In this document: one piece after another, positions 43,763 to 55,694 of the stretch
Layout of the letters: each line of letters opens with the position of its first letter
Position numbering within the stretch: the first letter of the stretch is position 1
From: Streptomyces katrae
Lineage (GTDB): Bacteria; Actinomycetota; Actinomycetes; Streptomycetales; Streptomycetaceae
Assembly: GCF_000717655.1 (NCBI RefSeq)
Contig: NZ_JNZY01000035.1
Location: 29,678-93,677, forward strand
Direction: 5' to 3'
Length of the DNA stretch: 64,000 nt
The notes under the pieces: generated by a model
What the model was told of the DNA's origin: nothing
The model's database searches: none
What the model saw: only the letters and a program-made list of their open reading frames with translations
Position numbers and translations under genes: made by a program

Positions 43763-46700
43763 GACCGAGCCCGGGTTCCTGGACCGGGTCGACGTACTGC
43801 AGCCGGCGAGCTTCGCCGTGATGGTCGGCCTGGCGGCCGTGTGGTCGTCGGTGGGCCTGGAGCCGGACGCCGTGCTCGGCCACTCGCAGGGCGAGATCGC
43901 CGCCGCTTGCGTGGCCGGCGCGCTGTCGCTGGAGGACGCGGCGCGTGTGGTGGCCCTGCGCAGCCAGGCGATTGCCGAGGAGCTGGCCGGGCGGGGCGGT
44001 ATGGCGTCGGTCGCGCTGAGCGCGGACGAGGCGGTCGTACGGCTGGAGCCGTGGGCGGACCGGGTCGAGGTGGCCGCGGTCAACGGCCCGGCCTCCGTGG
44101 TGATCGCCGGTGACGCCGAGGCGCTCGACGAGGCCCTCGAAACGCTGTCCGGTGCGGGCGTCCGGGTGCGCCGGGTCGCGGTGGACTACGCCTCGCACAC
44201 CCGGCACGTGGAAGCGATTCGCGACACCCTCGCCGAAACGCTGGCCGGGATCGACGCGCAGGCCCCGAAGGTGCCCTTCCGCTCCACGGTGACCGGTACG
44301 TGGGTGGAGGACGCCGACGTCCTGGACGGCGCCTACTGGTACCGGAACCTGCGCGGCCAGGTGGGCTTCGGCCCGGCCGTGGCCGAGCTGCTCGAGCAGG
44401 GCCACGGGGTGTTCGTGGAGGTCAGCGGGGTCCTGCCCGCCGGGGCCGGGTCCGTACACGTGGACCTGCCCACGTACGCCTTCGACCACCAGCACTACTG
44501 GCTCCGGACGGCCGCTTCGGCGACCGATGCGGCCTCGCTGGGACTCGCCGGGGGCGGTCACCCGCTGCTCGGCGCGGTCGTCGGCATGCCGAACTCGGCC
44601 GGCCTCATGGCCACGTCGAGCTGGTCGCTCCGGTCGCAGCCCTGGCTCGTGGACCACCAGGTGTCCGATGCCGTCGTGGTACCGAACGCCGCCCTGGTCG
44701 AGCTGTCCATCCGGCTCGGTGACCTGGCCGCCACCCCCGTACTGGACGTACTGACCGTCGATACGCCGGTCGTGCTGCCGCAGCGGGCCAGCCGCAGCAT
44801 CCAGGTGATCGTGGGCGAGCCCGACGAGTCGGGACGGCGGCCGGTGGAGATCTTCTCCCGCGCCGCGGACGCCCCGCTGGACGCGCAGTGGACGCGGCAC
44901 GCGCACGGCGCGCTGGCCCCCGCCGGCGCCACCGCGACCCCCGCGAGCGACGGACCCGTCACCCAAGTCGCCCTGGAAGGCGCCGCTCTCCGCGACGCGG
45001 GCCGGTACGGGGTGCACCCCGCGCTGCTGGACGCCGCCGTCCGTACGTTCGTCCCCGAAGGCATGCTCGCCTCCGTGTGGACCGGGGTGTCCCTGCTGGC
45101 TTCCGGCGCCGCCGCTCTGCAGGTGCGTCCGGGCGGGACGTCGGCGGAGGGGACCGGTCTGCATCTGACCGACCCCACGGGGCAGCCCGTCATGACCGTC
45201 GAGGCGGTACGAGGAACTCCGTTCTCCCCCGAGGAGGCAGGGATCGCCGGTGGGTTGCCGCACGACGCCCTGTTCCGCGTCGAGTGGACGCAATGTGCGC
45301 TTCCCGCCCAGGACCGCTCCCTCGACATCCTGACCGTCGCGACCGGCGAGGACGTCACCGCCTCGGCCCGGTCGGCCGCGTCGGTCCCCGACGTCCTGCT
45401 GTACGAGGCCGAGGCCTTGAGCGCGGCGGCCGACCCCCGCGCATCGGTCAACGCGACGCTGGCCGTACTCCAGGCCTGGCTCGCGGAACCCGTCCTGGCG
45501 GAAACCCGGCTGGCCGTGGTCACCGGGGACTGCGCCGAACCGGACGCGGCCGCGGTCTGGGGTCTGGTCCGCTCGGCGCAGTCGGAGCATCCGGACCGGA
45601 TCGTCCTCGCGGACCTCGACGACGCCTCCCGGTCCGCTCTGCCGGGCGTCGTGCTGAGCGGCGAACCGCAGCTGAGGCTGCGGGAGGGCGTGGCGCAGGT
45701 GCCCCGGCTGGTCCGCGTGCCCCTCTCGCAGGACGGGCCGCCGGCCGGAGCCGGACGGCACCCGCGGCCGCTCGACACCGAGGGCACCGTACTGATCACC
45801 GGCGGCACCGGGACGCTGGGTGCGATGACCGCACGGCACCTGGTCACCGCGTACGGCATCCGTCACCTGGTCCTGGCCGGCCGCCGGGGTCATGCCCCGG
45901 AGCTCCACGACGAGCTGAGCGCGCTGGGCGCGTCCGTCACCATCGCCGCCTGCGACACGGCGGACCGGGCCCAGCTCGAGGCCCTCCTGCGGGCGATACC
46001 GGCCGAGCACCCGCTCACCGCCGTCGTGCACTCGGCCGGCGTCCTGGACGACGGGGTGCTCACCGAGCTGACCCCGGACCGCGTCGACACCGTGCTGCGG
46101 CCCAAGGCGGACGCGGCGCTCCACCTGCACGAGCTCACCCGGGACCTGGACCTCGCCGCGTTCGTGCTGTTCTCCTCGGCGGCGGGCGTGCTGGGCAACC
46201 CAGGGCAGGCCAACTACGCCGCGGCCAACGCCTACCTGGATGCACTGGCGCACCGGCGCCGCGGCCTCGGTCTGCCGGCCGTCTCCCTCGCCTGGGGCTA
46301 CTGGGCGACGGTCAGCGGCATGACCGAACACCTGGGCGCCGCAGACCTGCGCCGCAACCGGCGCATCGGCATGAGCGGGCTCTCCGCGAGCGAGGGAATG
46401 GCCCTGCTGGACGCCGCCCTGGGCGCCGGCGCGGGCACCGCCGACACGCTGGTGGCGGCGAAGTTCGACGTGTCCGCCCTGCGGGCGGCTGCGGCCGAGG
46501 CTCCGGTGCCGCCGCTGCTGCGGGGTCTGGCCCCGTCGCCGCGACCGGCGGCGCGGACCGCCGCTGCGTCCGGGCCCGAGTCGCTGAGGGAGAGCCTCGC
46601 CGGTCTGGGCGACGCCGAGCAGACCGAGGCCCTGCTCGAACTGGTCCGGCGGCACGCCGCCGACGTGCTCGGGCACACCACTGCCGATGCCGTCCACGCG

Positions 46701-49700
46701 ACCCGGACCTTCAAGGAGGCCGGATTCGACTCGCTGACCGCAGTGGAACTGCGCAACCGCCTCGCGATGGCGACCGGTCTGACCCTCTCCCCGGCGATGA
46801 TCTTCGACTACCCGAAGCCGACGGCGCTCGCCGAGCGCCTGCGCGCCAAGCTCTTCGGCGGTACGCCGCACCGTCCGGCCGAGACCGGGGCGCCCGCCGG
46901 GACCACCGACGAGCCGATCGCGATCGTGGCGATGGCCTGCCGCTTCCCGGCCGGCGTGCACAGTCCGGAGGACCTCTGGCGGGTCGTGGCCGACGGCGTC
47001 GACGTCGTCAGCGAGTTCCCCGACGACCGCGGCTGGGACACCGAGCGGGTCTTCAACGCCGATCCCGACCACGCCGGCACCACGTACGTACGCCACGGCG
47101 CGTTCCTCGACGACGCCGCAGGCTTCGACGCCGCGTTCTTCGGCATCTCGCCGAACGAGGCGCTGGCGATGGACCCGCAGCAGCGCCTGCTGCTCGAAAC
47201 GTCATGGGAGGCCTTCGAACGGGCCGCGATCGACCCGACCACGCTGGCCGGTGAGGACGTCGGCGTCTTCGTCGGGGTCAACAGCCACGACTACAGCGTG
47301 CGGATGCACCAGGCGTCCGGTGTCGAGGGATTCCGCCTCACCGGCGGTTCGGGCAGCGTCACCTCCGGCCGCATCGCCTACCACTTCGGCTTCGAGGGCC
47401 CCGCCCTCACGGTCGACACGGCATGCTCCTCCTCCCTCGTGGCCCTGCACCTGGCGGCGCAGGCGCTGAACCGGGGCGAGTGCTCCATGGCGCTGGCGGG
47501 CGGTGTGATGGTGATGGGCACCGTGGAGACCTTCGTCGAGTTCTCCCGGCAGCGCGGACTGGCCCCCGACGGCCGCTGCAAGGCGTTCGCCGACGGTGCG
47601 GACGGCACCGGCTGGTCCGAGGGCGCGGGGCTGCTGCTCGTGGAGCGGCTGTCGGACGCCCGTCGCCGGGGCCACCAGGTGCTGGCCGTGGTCCGAGGGT
47701 CCGCGGTGAACCAGGACGGCGCCTCGAACGGTCTGACGGCCCCGAACGGCCCGGCGCAGCAGCGGGTGATCCGCAAGGCGCTCGCCCATGCCGGTCTCGG
47801 CACCTCGGACGTGGACGCCGTGGAGGCGCACGGCACGGGCACGACGCTCGGCGACCCGATCGAGGCGGACGCGCTCCTGGCGACCTACGGCCAGGACCGG
47901 CAGGCCGACCGGCCGCTGTGGCTCGGGTCCGTGAAGTCGAACATAGGGCACACCCAGGGGGCGGCAGGCGTCGCAGGCGTGATCAAGATGGTCATGGCCA
48001 TGCGGCACGGAGTCCTCCCGAAGACGCTGCACGTGGACCGTCCGTCGTCCCACGTCGACTGGTCCGCGGGCGCCGTGGAACTGCTGACCGAGGCCCGTGA
48101 CTGGCCGCGCAGCGGCCGGCCCCGCCGAGCCGGCGTGTCCTCCTTCGGCATCGGCGGCACCAACGCGCACGTCGTCATCGAAGAGGCGCCCGACCAGCCG
48201 CCGGCTCCCGCGCCGGAGCCCGGACCGGAGCCGACCGGCGTCCTGGTACCGGTGCCCGTATCGGCGCGGACGCCCGCCGGACTGCGCGGCCAGGCCGACC
48301 GGCTCGCCCGGTTCTTCGACGCGCGGCCCGACATACGCCTGACCGATGCCGCCCACGCGCTCGCCACCACGCGTGCCCAGCTCGACCACCGGGCCGTCGT
48401 CCTGGCATCCGACAGGGAACGGCTCGCCGCCGACCTGAGCGCCTTCGCGCGGGGCGAAGCGAGCCACGCCGTCGTCTCCGGCACCCCGGCCCCGGGCAAA
48501 CTGGCCGTCCTCTTCACGGGTCAGGGCAGCCAGTGGGCCGGCATGGGCCGCGAACTCGCCCAGACCTACCCGGTCTTCCGCGAGGCCTTCGCCGCCGCCT
48601 GTGCCGCCGTCGAAGAGCACCTGCACGAGCACGCGGCGCGCCCGCTGCGCGACGTGGTGTTCGCCGCGCCGGGATCGCCCGACAGCGAACTGCTCGACCA
48701 GACCATGTACACGCAGGGCGCCCTGTTCGCCCTGGAGACCGCGCTGTTCCGGCTCTTCGAGTCCTGGGGGGTGCGACCGGACCTGGTCGCGGGCCACTCG
48801 ATCGGAGAGATCACCGCTGCGCACGTCTCCGGAGTCCTCGGGCTGGCCGAAGCGGGCCGACTGATCGCCGCCCGCGGCCGGTTGATGCAGTCCCTGCCCG
48901 AGGGCGGCGCGATGGTCGCCGTCCAGGCGACCGAGGCCGACGTCGCCCCCGTGCTGGCCCGGGCCCGCGGTGTGGTCTGCGTCGCGGCGGTGAACAGCCC
49001 CGACTCGCTGGTGCTCTCCGGCGCCGAGGACGCGGTGCTCGCCGCCGCCGACGAACTGGCCGGCCGCGGCCACAAGACGCGCAGGCTGCCGGTCAGCCAC
49101 GCCTTCCACTCCCCGCTCATGGAGCCCGTTCTCGACGAGTTCCGCACGGTCCTGGAGAGCCTGTCGTACCGGCCGGGCACGCTTCCCGTCGTCTCCACAC
49201 TGACCGGCGAACCCGTCCGGGAGGGGCAGCTCTGCACCCCCGGGTACTGGGTCGACGAGGCGCGGAACGCGGTGCGGTTCAGCGATGCCGTCATCGCGCT
49301 GAGCGACCTCGGAGCGACGACGTTCCTCGAACTGGGCCCCGGAGGGATCCTCGCCGCGATGGCGCTCGGCTCGCTCGGCGACCGGGAGCAGAGCTGCATC
49401 GCCACCCTGCGCAAGGACGGCGCGGAGCCCGTCGGCGTCATGTCCGCCCTCGCGGAACTGCACGTACGCGGTGTGGCCGTGGACTGGGAGGCCGTGCTGG
49501 GCCGGCCCGCCACGCAGACCGGGGCCGACCTGCCCACGTACGCCTTCCAGCACCAGAGGTACTGGGTCGAGGCCGACGAGACCTCGAAGGGCGGCGCGGA
49601 AGCCCTCGGCACCGCCGGCGCCGGGCACCCGCTGCTCGGCACCGTCATCGAGATGCCGGGCGACGACGGCGGGAGCGGCGTCGTCCTGACCGGGCGGCTG

Positions 49701-52700
49701 TCGCCGCGGAGCCGCGGCTGGCTCCCCGGGGCCGCGGCGAAGGACGGCGCCATCAAGGTTCCGGCCGCCGCGCTCCTGGAGATGATCGTCAGGGCCGGCA
49801 ACGAGGTGGACTGCGGAAGCCTCGAAGAGGTCGTCGTCGAGGCGCCGTTGACGGTGCCGGAGCACGGCCACACCCAGGTGCGGGTGTCGGTCGCCGGCCC
49901 GGGTCCCGACGGGCGCCGCCGCGTCGCCGTCCACGGCCGGCCCCTCGACCCCGGGCAAGGTCCCTGGACGTGCCATGCACGCGCCGTACTGGTCCCGGGA
50001 ATGCCGCAGCCGACGTTCGACCTGCGGGACTGGCCGCTGCCGGCAGACCGTGACGCGCTCCTCCCAGGGGCGCACCGCGTGTGGCAGCAGGACGGGCAGA
50101 CCTTCGCGGAGATCGTTCTTCCGGCCGAACTGGCCGACGAAGCCGCCGAGTTCACTTTGCACCCGGTGCTCCTCGACACCGCACTGCGCGTCCTGGATCC
50201 CCGTGGCACCGCGGACCTGTCCGTCTGCGCCGGCCTGGCCGTGTACGCGCAAGGCGCCGCCTCGCTGCGGCTGCGGATCATGCCTGCGCCGGACGGCCGC
50301 CCTCTGCTGGAGCTCGCGGACCCGGCCGGTGAACCGGTGGCGGTCCTCGGCCCGTTGACCCTGACCACCCCGCCCGCAGAGGGCGCCGACGTACCGGTCA
50401 CGACGGAGAAGCCGGGCGCCTGCGCTGCCGAAGCGCGGACGCCTTCCGTCGCCCTCACCCGGCGCGTGGTGTCGCGCGGCGAAGGCGCCGGCGATGCGAT
50501 CGCCGGCCGGCTGGCCGGGCTGTCGGCCGCGGAGCAGCAGCGTGTGGTGATGGACCTGGTCCAGCAGAGCACCGCGTTCGTACTCGGCCACCGCACGCCG
50601 GACGGGCTCGACGAGGCGGAGTCCTTCAAGAGCCTCGGATTCGACTCCCTCAGCGCGGTCAAGCTCTGCAACCGCCTGCGCGACCTCACCGGGGTGGACC
50701 TTCCCAGCACGCTGGTCTTCGACTACCCGACACTCACCCTCCTCGCCGCCCACCTGCGCGGCGAACTGCTCGGCGAGCAGGCGGCGGTGCCCGCCCCGGC
50801 CGCGGCGGCGGCCTCCGCTCCCGACGAGCCGATCGCGATCGTCGCCATGAGCACCCGGCTGCCGGGCGGGGCGGACAGTCCCGAGGAGCTGTGGAAGCTC
50901 GTGAGGGAGCAGCGGGACGCGGTCTCCGGCTTCCCGCTCGACCGCGGCTGGGACCTCGAGGGGCTGTACCACCCGGACCCGGCCCACCCGGGTACGAGCT
51001 ACACCCGCTCGGGCGGATTCCTCCACGAGGCGGCGCAGTTCGACGCCGGGCTCTTCGGGATCTCCCCGCGTGAGGCCCTCGCGATGGACCCGCAGCAGCG
51101 GCTGCTGCTGGAGACCTCCTGGGAGGCGCTGGAGCGGGCGGGCATCGACCCGCACTCCACCAAGGGCAGTGACATCGGCGTCTTCACCGGAATCGTCCAC
51201 CACGACTACGTGACCCGGCTCCACCAGGTGCCCGAGGACGTCCAGGGCTACCTCATGACCGGCACGGCGGCGAGCGTGGCCTCGGGCCGCGTGTCGTACG
51301 TGTTCGGCTTCGAGGGTCCTGCGGTCACGGTGGACACGGCGTGCTCGTCCTCGCTGGTGGCCATCCACCTGGCGGCGCAGTCGCTGCGGCAGGGCGAGTG
51401 CTCGATGGCGCTCGCCGGCGGCGCGACGGTCATGGCGAGTCCGGACGCCTTCATGGAGTTCTCGCGCCAGCGCGGCCTGTCCGCCGACGGCCGGTGCAAG
51501 GCGTTCTCTTCGGCGGCCGACGGCACCGGCTGGGCCGAGGGCGTCGGTGTGGTCGTACTGGAACGGCTGTCGGTGGCGCGCGAGCGCGGGCACCGGGTGC
51601 TGGCGGTGCTGCGCGGCAGCGCGGTCAACCAGGACGGCGCGTCGAACGGTCTGACCGCGCCCAACGGTCCCTCGCAGCAGCGGGTGATCCGCAGGGCGCT
51701 GGACACGGCGGGACTGACTCCCGCGGACGTCGACGTCGTGGAGGCCCACGGGACCGGTACGGCCCTGGGCGACCCGATCGAGGCGCAGGCCCTGCTGGCG
51801 ACGTACGGGCGGGACCGGGATCCGCAGCAGCCGCTGTGGCTCGGCTCGCTGAAGTCGAACATCGGCCACGCGCAGGCTGCCGCGGGTGTGGCCGGTGTGA
51901 TCAAGATGGTGATGGCCATGCAGCACGGCGTCATGCCCGCCACGCTCCATGTGGACGAACCCACCCCGCAGGTGGACTGGTCCGCGGGTGCGGTGGAGCT
52001 GCTGACCGAGGCCCGGGAGTGGACGCGCCACGGCCGTCCGCGCCGGGCCGGGGTCTCCTCGTTCGGGGCCAGCGGGACGAATGCGCACCTGATCCTGGAG
52101 GAGGCGCCCGCGGAAGAGCCGCAGGAGCCGCCGGCGTCTGCAGGTGTGGTGCCGTTGGTGGTGTCGGCGCGCAGTGCCGGTTCGCTCGCCGGCCAGGCAG
52201 GGCGGCTGGCGGCGTTCGTCGAGGGAGCCGACGGTGTGCCGCTGCCGGGAGTGGCCGGGGCGCTGCTGTCGGGCCGCGCGGTGCTGGGAGAGCGTGCGGT
52301 CGTGGTGGCCGGCTCGGACGAGGAGGCGCTCGCAGGGCTGCAGGCGCTGGCTCGGGGCGAGAGCGCGCCCGGTGTGGTCCGCGGCAGTGCCGGCTCGGGC
52401 AAGCCGGGCAAGGTCGTGTGGGTGTTCCCGGGCCAGGGCTCGCAGTGGGCGGGCATGGGGCGGGAGTTGCTCGACTCCTCGCCGGTCTTCGCCGAGCGGA
52501 TCGCGGAATGTGCTGCCGCTCTGGAGCCGTGGATCGACTGGTCGCTGATCGAGGTGCTGCGGGGCGACACCGAGCCCGAGCTCATGGAGCGGGTCGACGT
52601 GTTGCAGCCGGCCAGCTTCGCCGTGATGGTGGGCCTGGCGGCCGTGTGGAGTTCCGCAGGAGTGCAGCCGGGCGCCGTGCTCGGTCACTCCCAGGGCGAG

Positions 52701-55664
52701 ATCGCCGCGGCCTGTGTCGCAGGGGCCCTGTCGCTGGACGACGCGGCCCGCGTGGTGGCGTTGCGCAGCCAGGTCATCGCGAAGGAGCTGGCCGGACGCG
52801 GCGGTATGGCCTCGGTCGCGCTGAGCGCCGACGTCGCGGTGGCGTGGCTGGAGCCGTGGGCGGACCGGGTCGAGGTCGCCGCGGTCAACGGGCCGTCCTC
52901 CGTGGTCATCGCCGGTGACGCCGAGGCGCTGGACGAGGTGCTGGAGACGCTGGCGGGTCAGGGCGTCCGGGTGCGCCGGGTCGCGGTGGACTACGCCTCG
53001 CACACCCGGCACGTGGAGGACGTTCGCGACACGCTCGCCGAGGCCCTGGCCGGGATCGACGCGCAGGCCCCGAAGGTGCCGTTCTACTCCACCGCGACCG
53101 GCGGCTGGGTGGCGGACGCCGACGTCCTCGACGCCGGGTACTGGTACCGGAACCTGCGCGGCCAGGTGGGCTTCGGCCCGGCCGTGGCCGAGCTGATGGG
53201 TCAGGGCCACGGGGTGTTCGTGGAGGTCAGCGCCCACCCGGTGCTGGTCCAGCCGATCACCGAGACCGCTGACGACACCGGGACCGATGCGCTGGTGACG
53301 GGTTCGCTGCGGCGCGAGGACGGGGGCCTGCGACGGCTGTTCGCCTCGATGGCCGAGCTGTTCGTCCGCGGCGTGGCCGTGGACTGGAGCGGTGTCCTGC
53401 CCGCCGGGGCCGGGTCCGTACGCGTGGACCTGCCGACGTACGCCTTCGACCACCAGCACTACTGGCTCCACGAGGCGGAGGCGGCCGCCGACGCCGCCGA
53501 GACGGCCGAAGGCGCCGACTCCGACTTCTGGGCCGCGGTCGAACGAGCCGATCCGGACTCCCTCGGCGAGCTGCTGGAGATGGCGTCGGCCGACCAGCGC
53601 AGCGCCCTGGACACCGTCGTCCCCGTACTGGCGGAATGGCGGGGGAAGCGCCGCGAGAGGTCGACGGCCGAGAAGCTGCGCTACCACGTCACCTGGCAGC
53701 CGCTCGAACGCGAAGCGGCCGGCGTACCCGGGGGCCGATGGCTGGTCGTCGTACCGGCCGCACGTCCCGACGGCAGTGCGACCGACGCCCTCCTGGACGA
53801 GCTGACGGGTCTCGGACTCGGCACCGTCCTGCTGGAGATCGGTGAGGGCGACCGTACGCGGGAACGGCTCGCCAAGCTGCTGACCGGCGTCCTGGCAGCA
53901 CACGACCTGACCGGCGTGCTGTCCCTGCTGGCCCTGGAGGAGCAGACGGGCAGCGGCCTGCAGGACCCGACCGCGGTCACGGCGTCGACGCTCGCGCTGA
54001 TCCAGGCCCTGGCGGACAACAACGCCACCCAGCCGCTGTGGTGCCTGACCCGGGGCGCGGTGAACATCGGCATCCACGACACCCTCACCTCGCCGGTGCA
54101 GGCGTCGCTGTGGGGCCTCGGCCGCGCCGCTGCGCTGGAACGGCTCGACCGGTGGGGCGGTCTGGTCGACCTGCCCGCCGTGAGCGACCCGCGTACGGCC
54201 CGGTACCTGCTCGGAGTGCTGAACTCCGCCGCCGACGAGGACCAGCTCGCGGTCCGGCGGTCGGGCGTGTACACCCGGCGCCTGGTGCGCAAGCCCGTCC
54301 CGGAGTCCACCGGCGACGCCGGCTGGCAGCCCCGGGGCACGGTCCTGGTGACCGGCGGCGCCGAGGGGCTGGGCAAGCACGTCGCGCTCTGGCTCGCGCA
54401 GGCCGGCGCCGACCGGCTCATCGTCACCACGACCGCGCAGGCATCCGACGGGAGCGTGTCGGACCTGCGGGCCGAACTGGCCGGGCTGGGCGTCGCCACC
54501 ACGGTGGGGTCGTGCGCGGACTCCGACCGGGACGCGATCGCGCAGCTGGTCTCCGAGGCGGCCGCGGAACAGCCGGTCACGGCCGTGGTGCACGCCGCCG
54601 ACGTCACGCAGACCAGTTCCATCGACGACACCGGCGTCGCCGACCTCGCCGGGGTGTTCGCGGCCAAGGTGGACACCGCCCTATGGCTGGACGGGCTGTT
54701 CGAGGACACCCCGCTCGACGCGTTCGTCGTCTTCTCCTCGATCGCGGGTGTGTGGGGCGGCGGCGGCCAGGGTCCGTCCGGAGCGGCCAACGCCGTCCTC
54801 GACGCCCTGATCGAGTGGCGCCGCGCCCGTGGACTGAGGGCGACGTCGATCGCCTGGGGAGCCCTCGACCAGATCGGCGTGGGCATGGACGAGGCAGCCC
54901 TCGCCCAGCTCCGGCGCCGTGGCGTCCTTCCCGTGGCCCCTCAGCTGGCGGTCACCGCGATGGTGCAGGCGGTCCAGGGCAACGAGAAGTTCGTGGCGGT
55001 GGCCGACATGGACTGGGGGGCCTTCATCCCCGCGTTCACCTCGGTCCGCACCAGCCCCCTGTTCGCCGACCTGCCCGAGGCGAAGAAGGCCCTCCAGGCC
55101 CTGCAGGGCGACGGCGGGAACAGCGACGCCGCCACGTCCCTCGCGGACTCCCTGCGGGCGGTCCCGGACACCGAGCAGGACCGCATCCTGCTCCGGCTGG
55201 TCCGCGGCCACGCCTCGACGGTCCTCGGCCACAGCGGCGCGGAGGGCATCGGCCCGCGCCAGGCGTTCCAGGAGGTCGGCTTCGACTCGCTTGCCGCCGT
55301 CAACCTCCGCAACAGCCTGAACGCGGCCACCGGACTGCGCCTGCCCGCAACGCTGATCTTCGACTACCCCACCCCGGAAGCGCTGGTCGGGTACCTGCGC
55401 TCCGAACTCCTCCGGGAGACCGGCGACGGTCTGGACGAGCGGGAGGACGAGCTCAGGCAGGTCCTGGCGTCCGTGCCGTTCGCCCGGTTCAAGGAAGCCG
55501 GGGTGCTGGACACCCTCCTCGGCCTCGCCGAGGCCGACATGGACGCGGACGCGGGCGCGGACGCGCCGGAAGTGGAGCCGTCGGCGGCCGCCGCCGACGT
55601 GGAACTGATCGACGCCATGGACGTTGCCGATCTGGTGCAGCGGGCCCTGGGCAAGACGAGCTGA
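43749..55664 (+). CDS. PKS-1, remainder: AT1-DH-KR-ACP, module 2, module 3 and docking domain
   Basis: Continues PKS-1 after the frameshift; GTG 43749 is only the first start codon in this frame. Module 1: AT1 (GHSQGE and YASH, methylmalonyl; 53 residues missing at 44427), a vestigial DH ([10 protein letters not shown], no YGPxF block), active B-type KR (GGTGTLG, LDDG, Tyr in QANYAAAN), ACP (GFDSL). Module 2 (46910-50770): KS, intact AT2 (GHSIGE and HAFH, malonyl), DH with no catalytic His, no KR, ACP. Module 3 (50820-55420): KS, intact AT3 (GHSQGE, YASH), a KR without Tyr (QGPSGAAN) and without LDD, ACP. The C-terminal 75 residues end [15 protein letters not shown], a docking domain that passes the chain to PKS-2. 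Confidence 0.92.
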   Translation: MLRGETEPGFLDRVDVLQPASFAVMVGLAAVWSSVGLEPDAVLGHSQGEIAAACVAGALSLEDAARVVALRSQAIAEELAGRGGMASVALSADEAVVRLEPWADRVEVAAVNGPASVVIAGDAEALDEALETLSGAGVRVRRVAVDYASHTRHVEAIRDTLAETLAGIDAQAPKVPFRSTVTGTWVEDADVLDGAYWYRNLRGQVGFGPAVAELLEQGHGVFVEVSGVLPAGAGSVHVDLPTYAFDHQHYWLRTAASATDAASLGLAGGGHPLLGAVVGMPNSAGLMATSSWSLRSQPWLVDHQVSDAVVVPNAALVELSIRLGDLAATPVLDVLTVDTPVVLPQRASRSIQVIVGEPDESGRRPVEIFSRAADAPLDAQWTRHAHGALAPAGATATPASDGPVTQVALEGAALRDAGRYGVHPALLDAAVRTFVPEGMLASVWTGVSLLASGAAALQVRPGGTSAEGTGLHLTDPTGQPVMTVEAVRGTPFSPEEAGIAGGLPHDALFRVEWTQCALPAQDRSLDILTVATGEDVTASARSAASVPDVLLYEAEALSAAADPRASVNATLAVLQAWLAEPVLAETRLAVVTGDCAEPDAAAVWGLVRSAQSEHPDRIVLADLDDASRSALPGVVLSGEPQLRLREGVAQVPRLVRVPLSQDGPPAGAGRHPRPLDTEGTVLITGGTGTLGAMTARHLVTAYGIRHLVLAGRRGHAPELHDELSALGASVTIAACDTADRAQLEALLRAIPAEHPLTAVVHSAGVLDDGVLTELTPDRVDTVLRPKADAALHLHELTRDLDLAAFVLFSSAAGVLGNPGQANYAAANAYLDALAHRRRGLGLPAVSLAWGYWATVSGMTEHLGAADLRRNRRIGMSGLSASEGMALLDAALGAGAGTADTLVAAKFDVSALRAAAAEAPVPPLLRGLAPSPRPAARTAAASGPESLRESLAGLGDAEQTEALLELVRRHAADVLGHTTADAVHATRTFKEAGFDSLTAVELRNRLAMATGLTLSPAMIFDYPKPTALAERLRAKLFGGTPHRPAETGAPAGTTDEPIAIVAMACRFPAGVHSPEDLWRVVADGVDVVSEFPDDRGWDTERVFNADPDHAGTTYVRHGAFLDDAAGFDAAFFGISPNEALAMDPQQRLLLETSWEAFERAAIDPTTLAGEDVGVFVGVNSHDYSVRMHQASGVEGFRLTGGSGSVTSGRIAYHFGFEGPALTVDTACSSSLVALHLAAQALNRGECSMALAGGVMVMGTVETFVEFSRQRGLAPDGRCKAFADGADGTGWSEGAGLLLVERLSDARRRGHQVLAVVRGSAVNQDGASNGLTAPNGPAQQRVIRKALAHAGLGTSDVDAVEAHGTGTTLGDPIEADALLATYGQDRQADRPLWLGSVKSNIGHTQGAAGVAGVIKMVMAMRHGVLPKTLHVDRPSSHVDWSAGAVELLTEARDWPRSGRPRRAGVSSFGIGGTNAHVVIEEAPDQPPAPAPEPGPEPTGVLVPVPVSARTPAGLRGQADRLARFFDARPDIRLTDAAHALATTRAQLDHRAVVLASDRERLAADLSAFARGEASHAVVSGTPAPGKLAVLFTGQGSQWAGMGRELAQTYPVFREAFAAACAAVEEHLHEHAARPLRDVVFAAPGSPDSELLDQTMYTQGALFALETALFRLFESWGVRPDLVAGHSIGEITAAHVSGVLGLAEAGRLIAARGRLMQSLPEGGAMVAVQATEADVAPVLARARGVVCVAAVNSPDSLVLSGAEDAVLAAADELAGRGHKTRRLPVSHAFHSPLMEPVLDEFRTVLESLSYRPGTLPVVSTLTGEPVREGQLCTPGYWVDEARNAVRFSDAVIALSDLGATTFLELGPGGILAAMALGSLGDREQSCIATLRKDGAEPVGVMSALAELHVRGVAVDWEAVLGRPATQTGADLPTYAFQHQRYWVEADETSKGGAEALGTAGAGHPLLGTVIEMPGDDGGSGVVLTGRLSPRSRGWLPGAAAKDGAIKVPAAALLEMIVRAGNEVDCGSLEEVVVEAPLTVPEHGHTQVRVSVAGPGPDGRRRVAVHGRPLDPGQGPWTCHARAVLVPGMPQPTFDLRDWPLPADRDALLPGAHRVWQQDGQTFAEIVLPAELADEAAEFTLHPVLLDTALRVLDPRGTADLSVCAGLAVYAQGAASLRLRIMPAPDGRPLLELADPAGEPVAVLGPLTLTTPPAEGADVPVTTEKPGACAAEARTPSVALTRRVVSRGEGAGDAIAGRLAGLSAAEQQRVVMDLVQQSTAFVLGHRTPDGLDEAESFKSLGFDSLSAVKLCNRLRDLTGVDLPSTLVFDYPTLTLLAAHLRGELLGEQAAVPAPAAAAASAPDEPIAIVAMSTRLPGGADSPEELWKLVREQRDAVSGFPLDRGWDLEGLYHPDPAHPGTSYTRSGGFLHEAAQFDAGLFGISPREALAMDPQQRLLLETSWEALERAGIDPHSTKGSDIGVFTGIVHHDYVTRLHQVPEDVQGYLMTGTAASVASGRVSYVFGFEGPAVTVDTACSSSLVAIHLAAQSLRQGECSMALAGGATVMASPDAFMEFSRQRGLSADGRCKAFSSAADGTGWAEGVGVVVLERLSVARERGHRVLAVLRGSAVNQDGASNGLTAPNGPSQQRVIRRALDTAGLTPADVDVVEAHGTGTALGDPIEAQALLATYGRDRDPQQPLWLGSLKSNIGHAQAAAGVAGVIKMVMAMQHGVMPATLHVDEPTPQVDWSAGAVELLTEAREWTRHGRPRRAGVSSFGASGTNAHLILEEAPAEEPQEPPASAGVVPLVVSARSAGSLAGQAGRLAAFVEGADGVPLPGVAGALLSGRAVLGERAVVVAGSDEEALAGLQALARGESAPGVVRGSAGSGKPGKVVWVFPGQGSQWAGMGRELLDSSPVFAERIAECAAALEPWIDWSLIEVLRGDTEPELMERVDVLQPASFAVMVGLAAVWSSAGVQPGAVLGHSQGEIAAACVAGALSLDDAARVVALRSQVIAKELAGRGGMASVALSADVAVAWLEPWADRVEVAAVNGPSSVVIAGDAEALDEVLETLAGQGVRVRRVAVDYASHTRHVEDVRDTLAEALAGIDAQAPKVPFYSTATGGWVADADVLDAGYWYRNLRGQVGFGPAVAELMGQGHGVFVEVSAHPVLVQPITETADDTGTDALVTGSLRREDGGLRRLFASMAELFVRGVAVDWSGVLPAGAGSVRVDLPTYAFDHQHYWLHEAEAAADAAETAEGADSDFWAAVERADPDSLGELLEMASADQRSALDTVVPVLAEWRGKRRERSTAEKLRYHVTWQPLEREAAGVPGGRWLVVVPAARPDGSATDALLDELTGLGLGTVLLEIGEGDRTRERLAKLLTGVLAAHDLTGVLSLLALEEQTGSGLQDPTAVTASTLALIQALADNNATQPLWCLTRGAVNIGIHDTLTSPVQASLWGLGRAAALERLDRWGGLVDLPAVSDPRTARYLLGVLNSAADEDQLAVRRSGVYTRRLVRKPVPESTGDAGWQPRGTVLVTGGAEGLGKHVALWLAQAGADRLIVTTTAQASDGSVSDLRAELAGLGVATTVGSCADSDRDAIAQLVSEAAAEQPVTAVVHAADVTQTSSIDDTGVADLAGVFAAKVDTALWLDGLFEDTPLDAFVVFSSIAGVWGGGGQGPSGAANAVLDALIEWRRARGLRATSIAWGALDQIGVGMDEAALAQLRRRGVLPVAPQLAVTAMVQAVQGNEKFVAVADMDWGAFIPAFTSVRTSPLFADLPEAKKALQALQGDGGNSDAATSLADSLRAVPDTEQDRILLRLVRGHASTVLGHSGAEGIGPRQAFQEVGFDSLAAVNLRNSLNAATGLRLPATLIFDYPTPEALVGYLRSELLRETGDGLDEREDELRQVLASVPFARFKEAGVLDTLLGLAEADMDADAGADAPEVEPSAAAADVELIDAMDVADLVQRALGKTS

Positions 55665-55694
55665 TCGCCTGTGAACGAATCGTGGAGGATGGAT

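Noticed and set aside
38852..44083. A 1,743-residue minus-strand open frame across the P450 and loader
   Set aside because: Antisense shadow caused by third-position GC; the plus strand encodes clear P450 and CoA-ligase motifs.
47202..54593. A 2,463-residue open frame on the minus strand opposite PKS-1
   Set aside because: It is the antisense shadow of a high-GC coding region; it is rich in Arg, Gly, His and Leu repeats, matches the periodicity of PKS repeats and has no recognisable domain.
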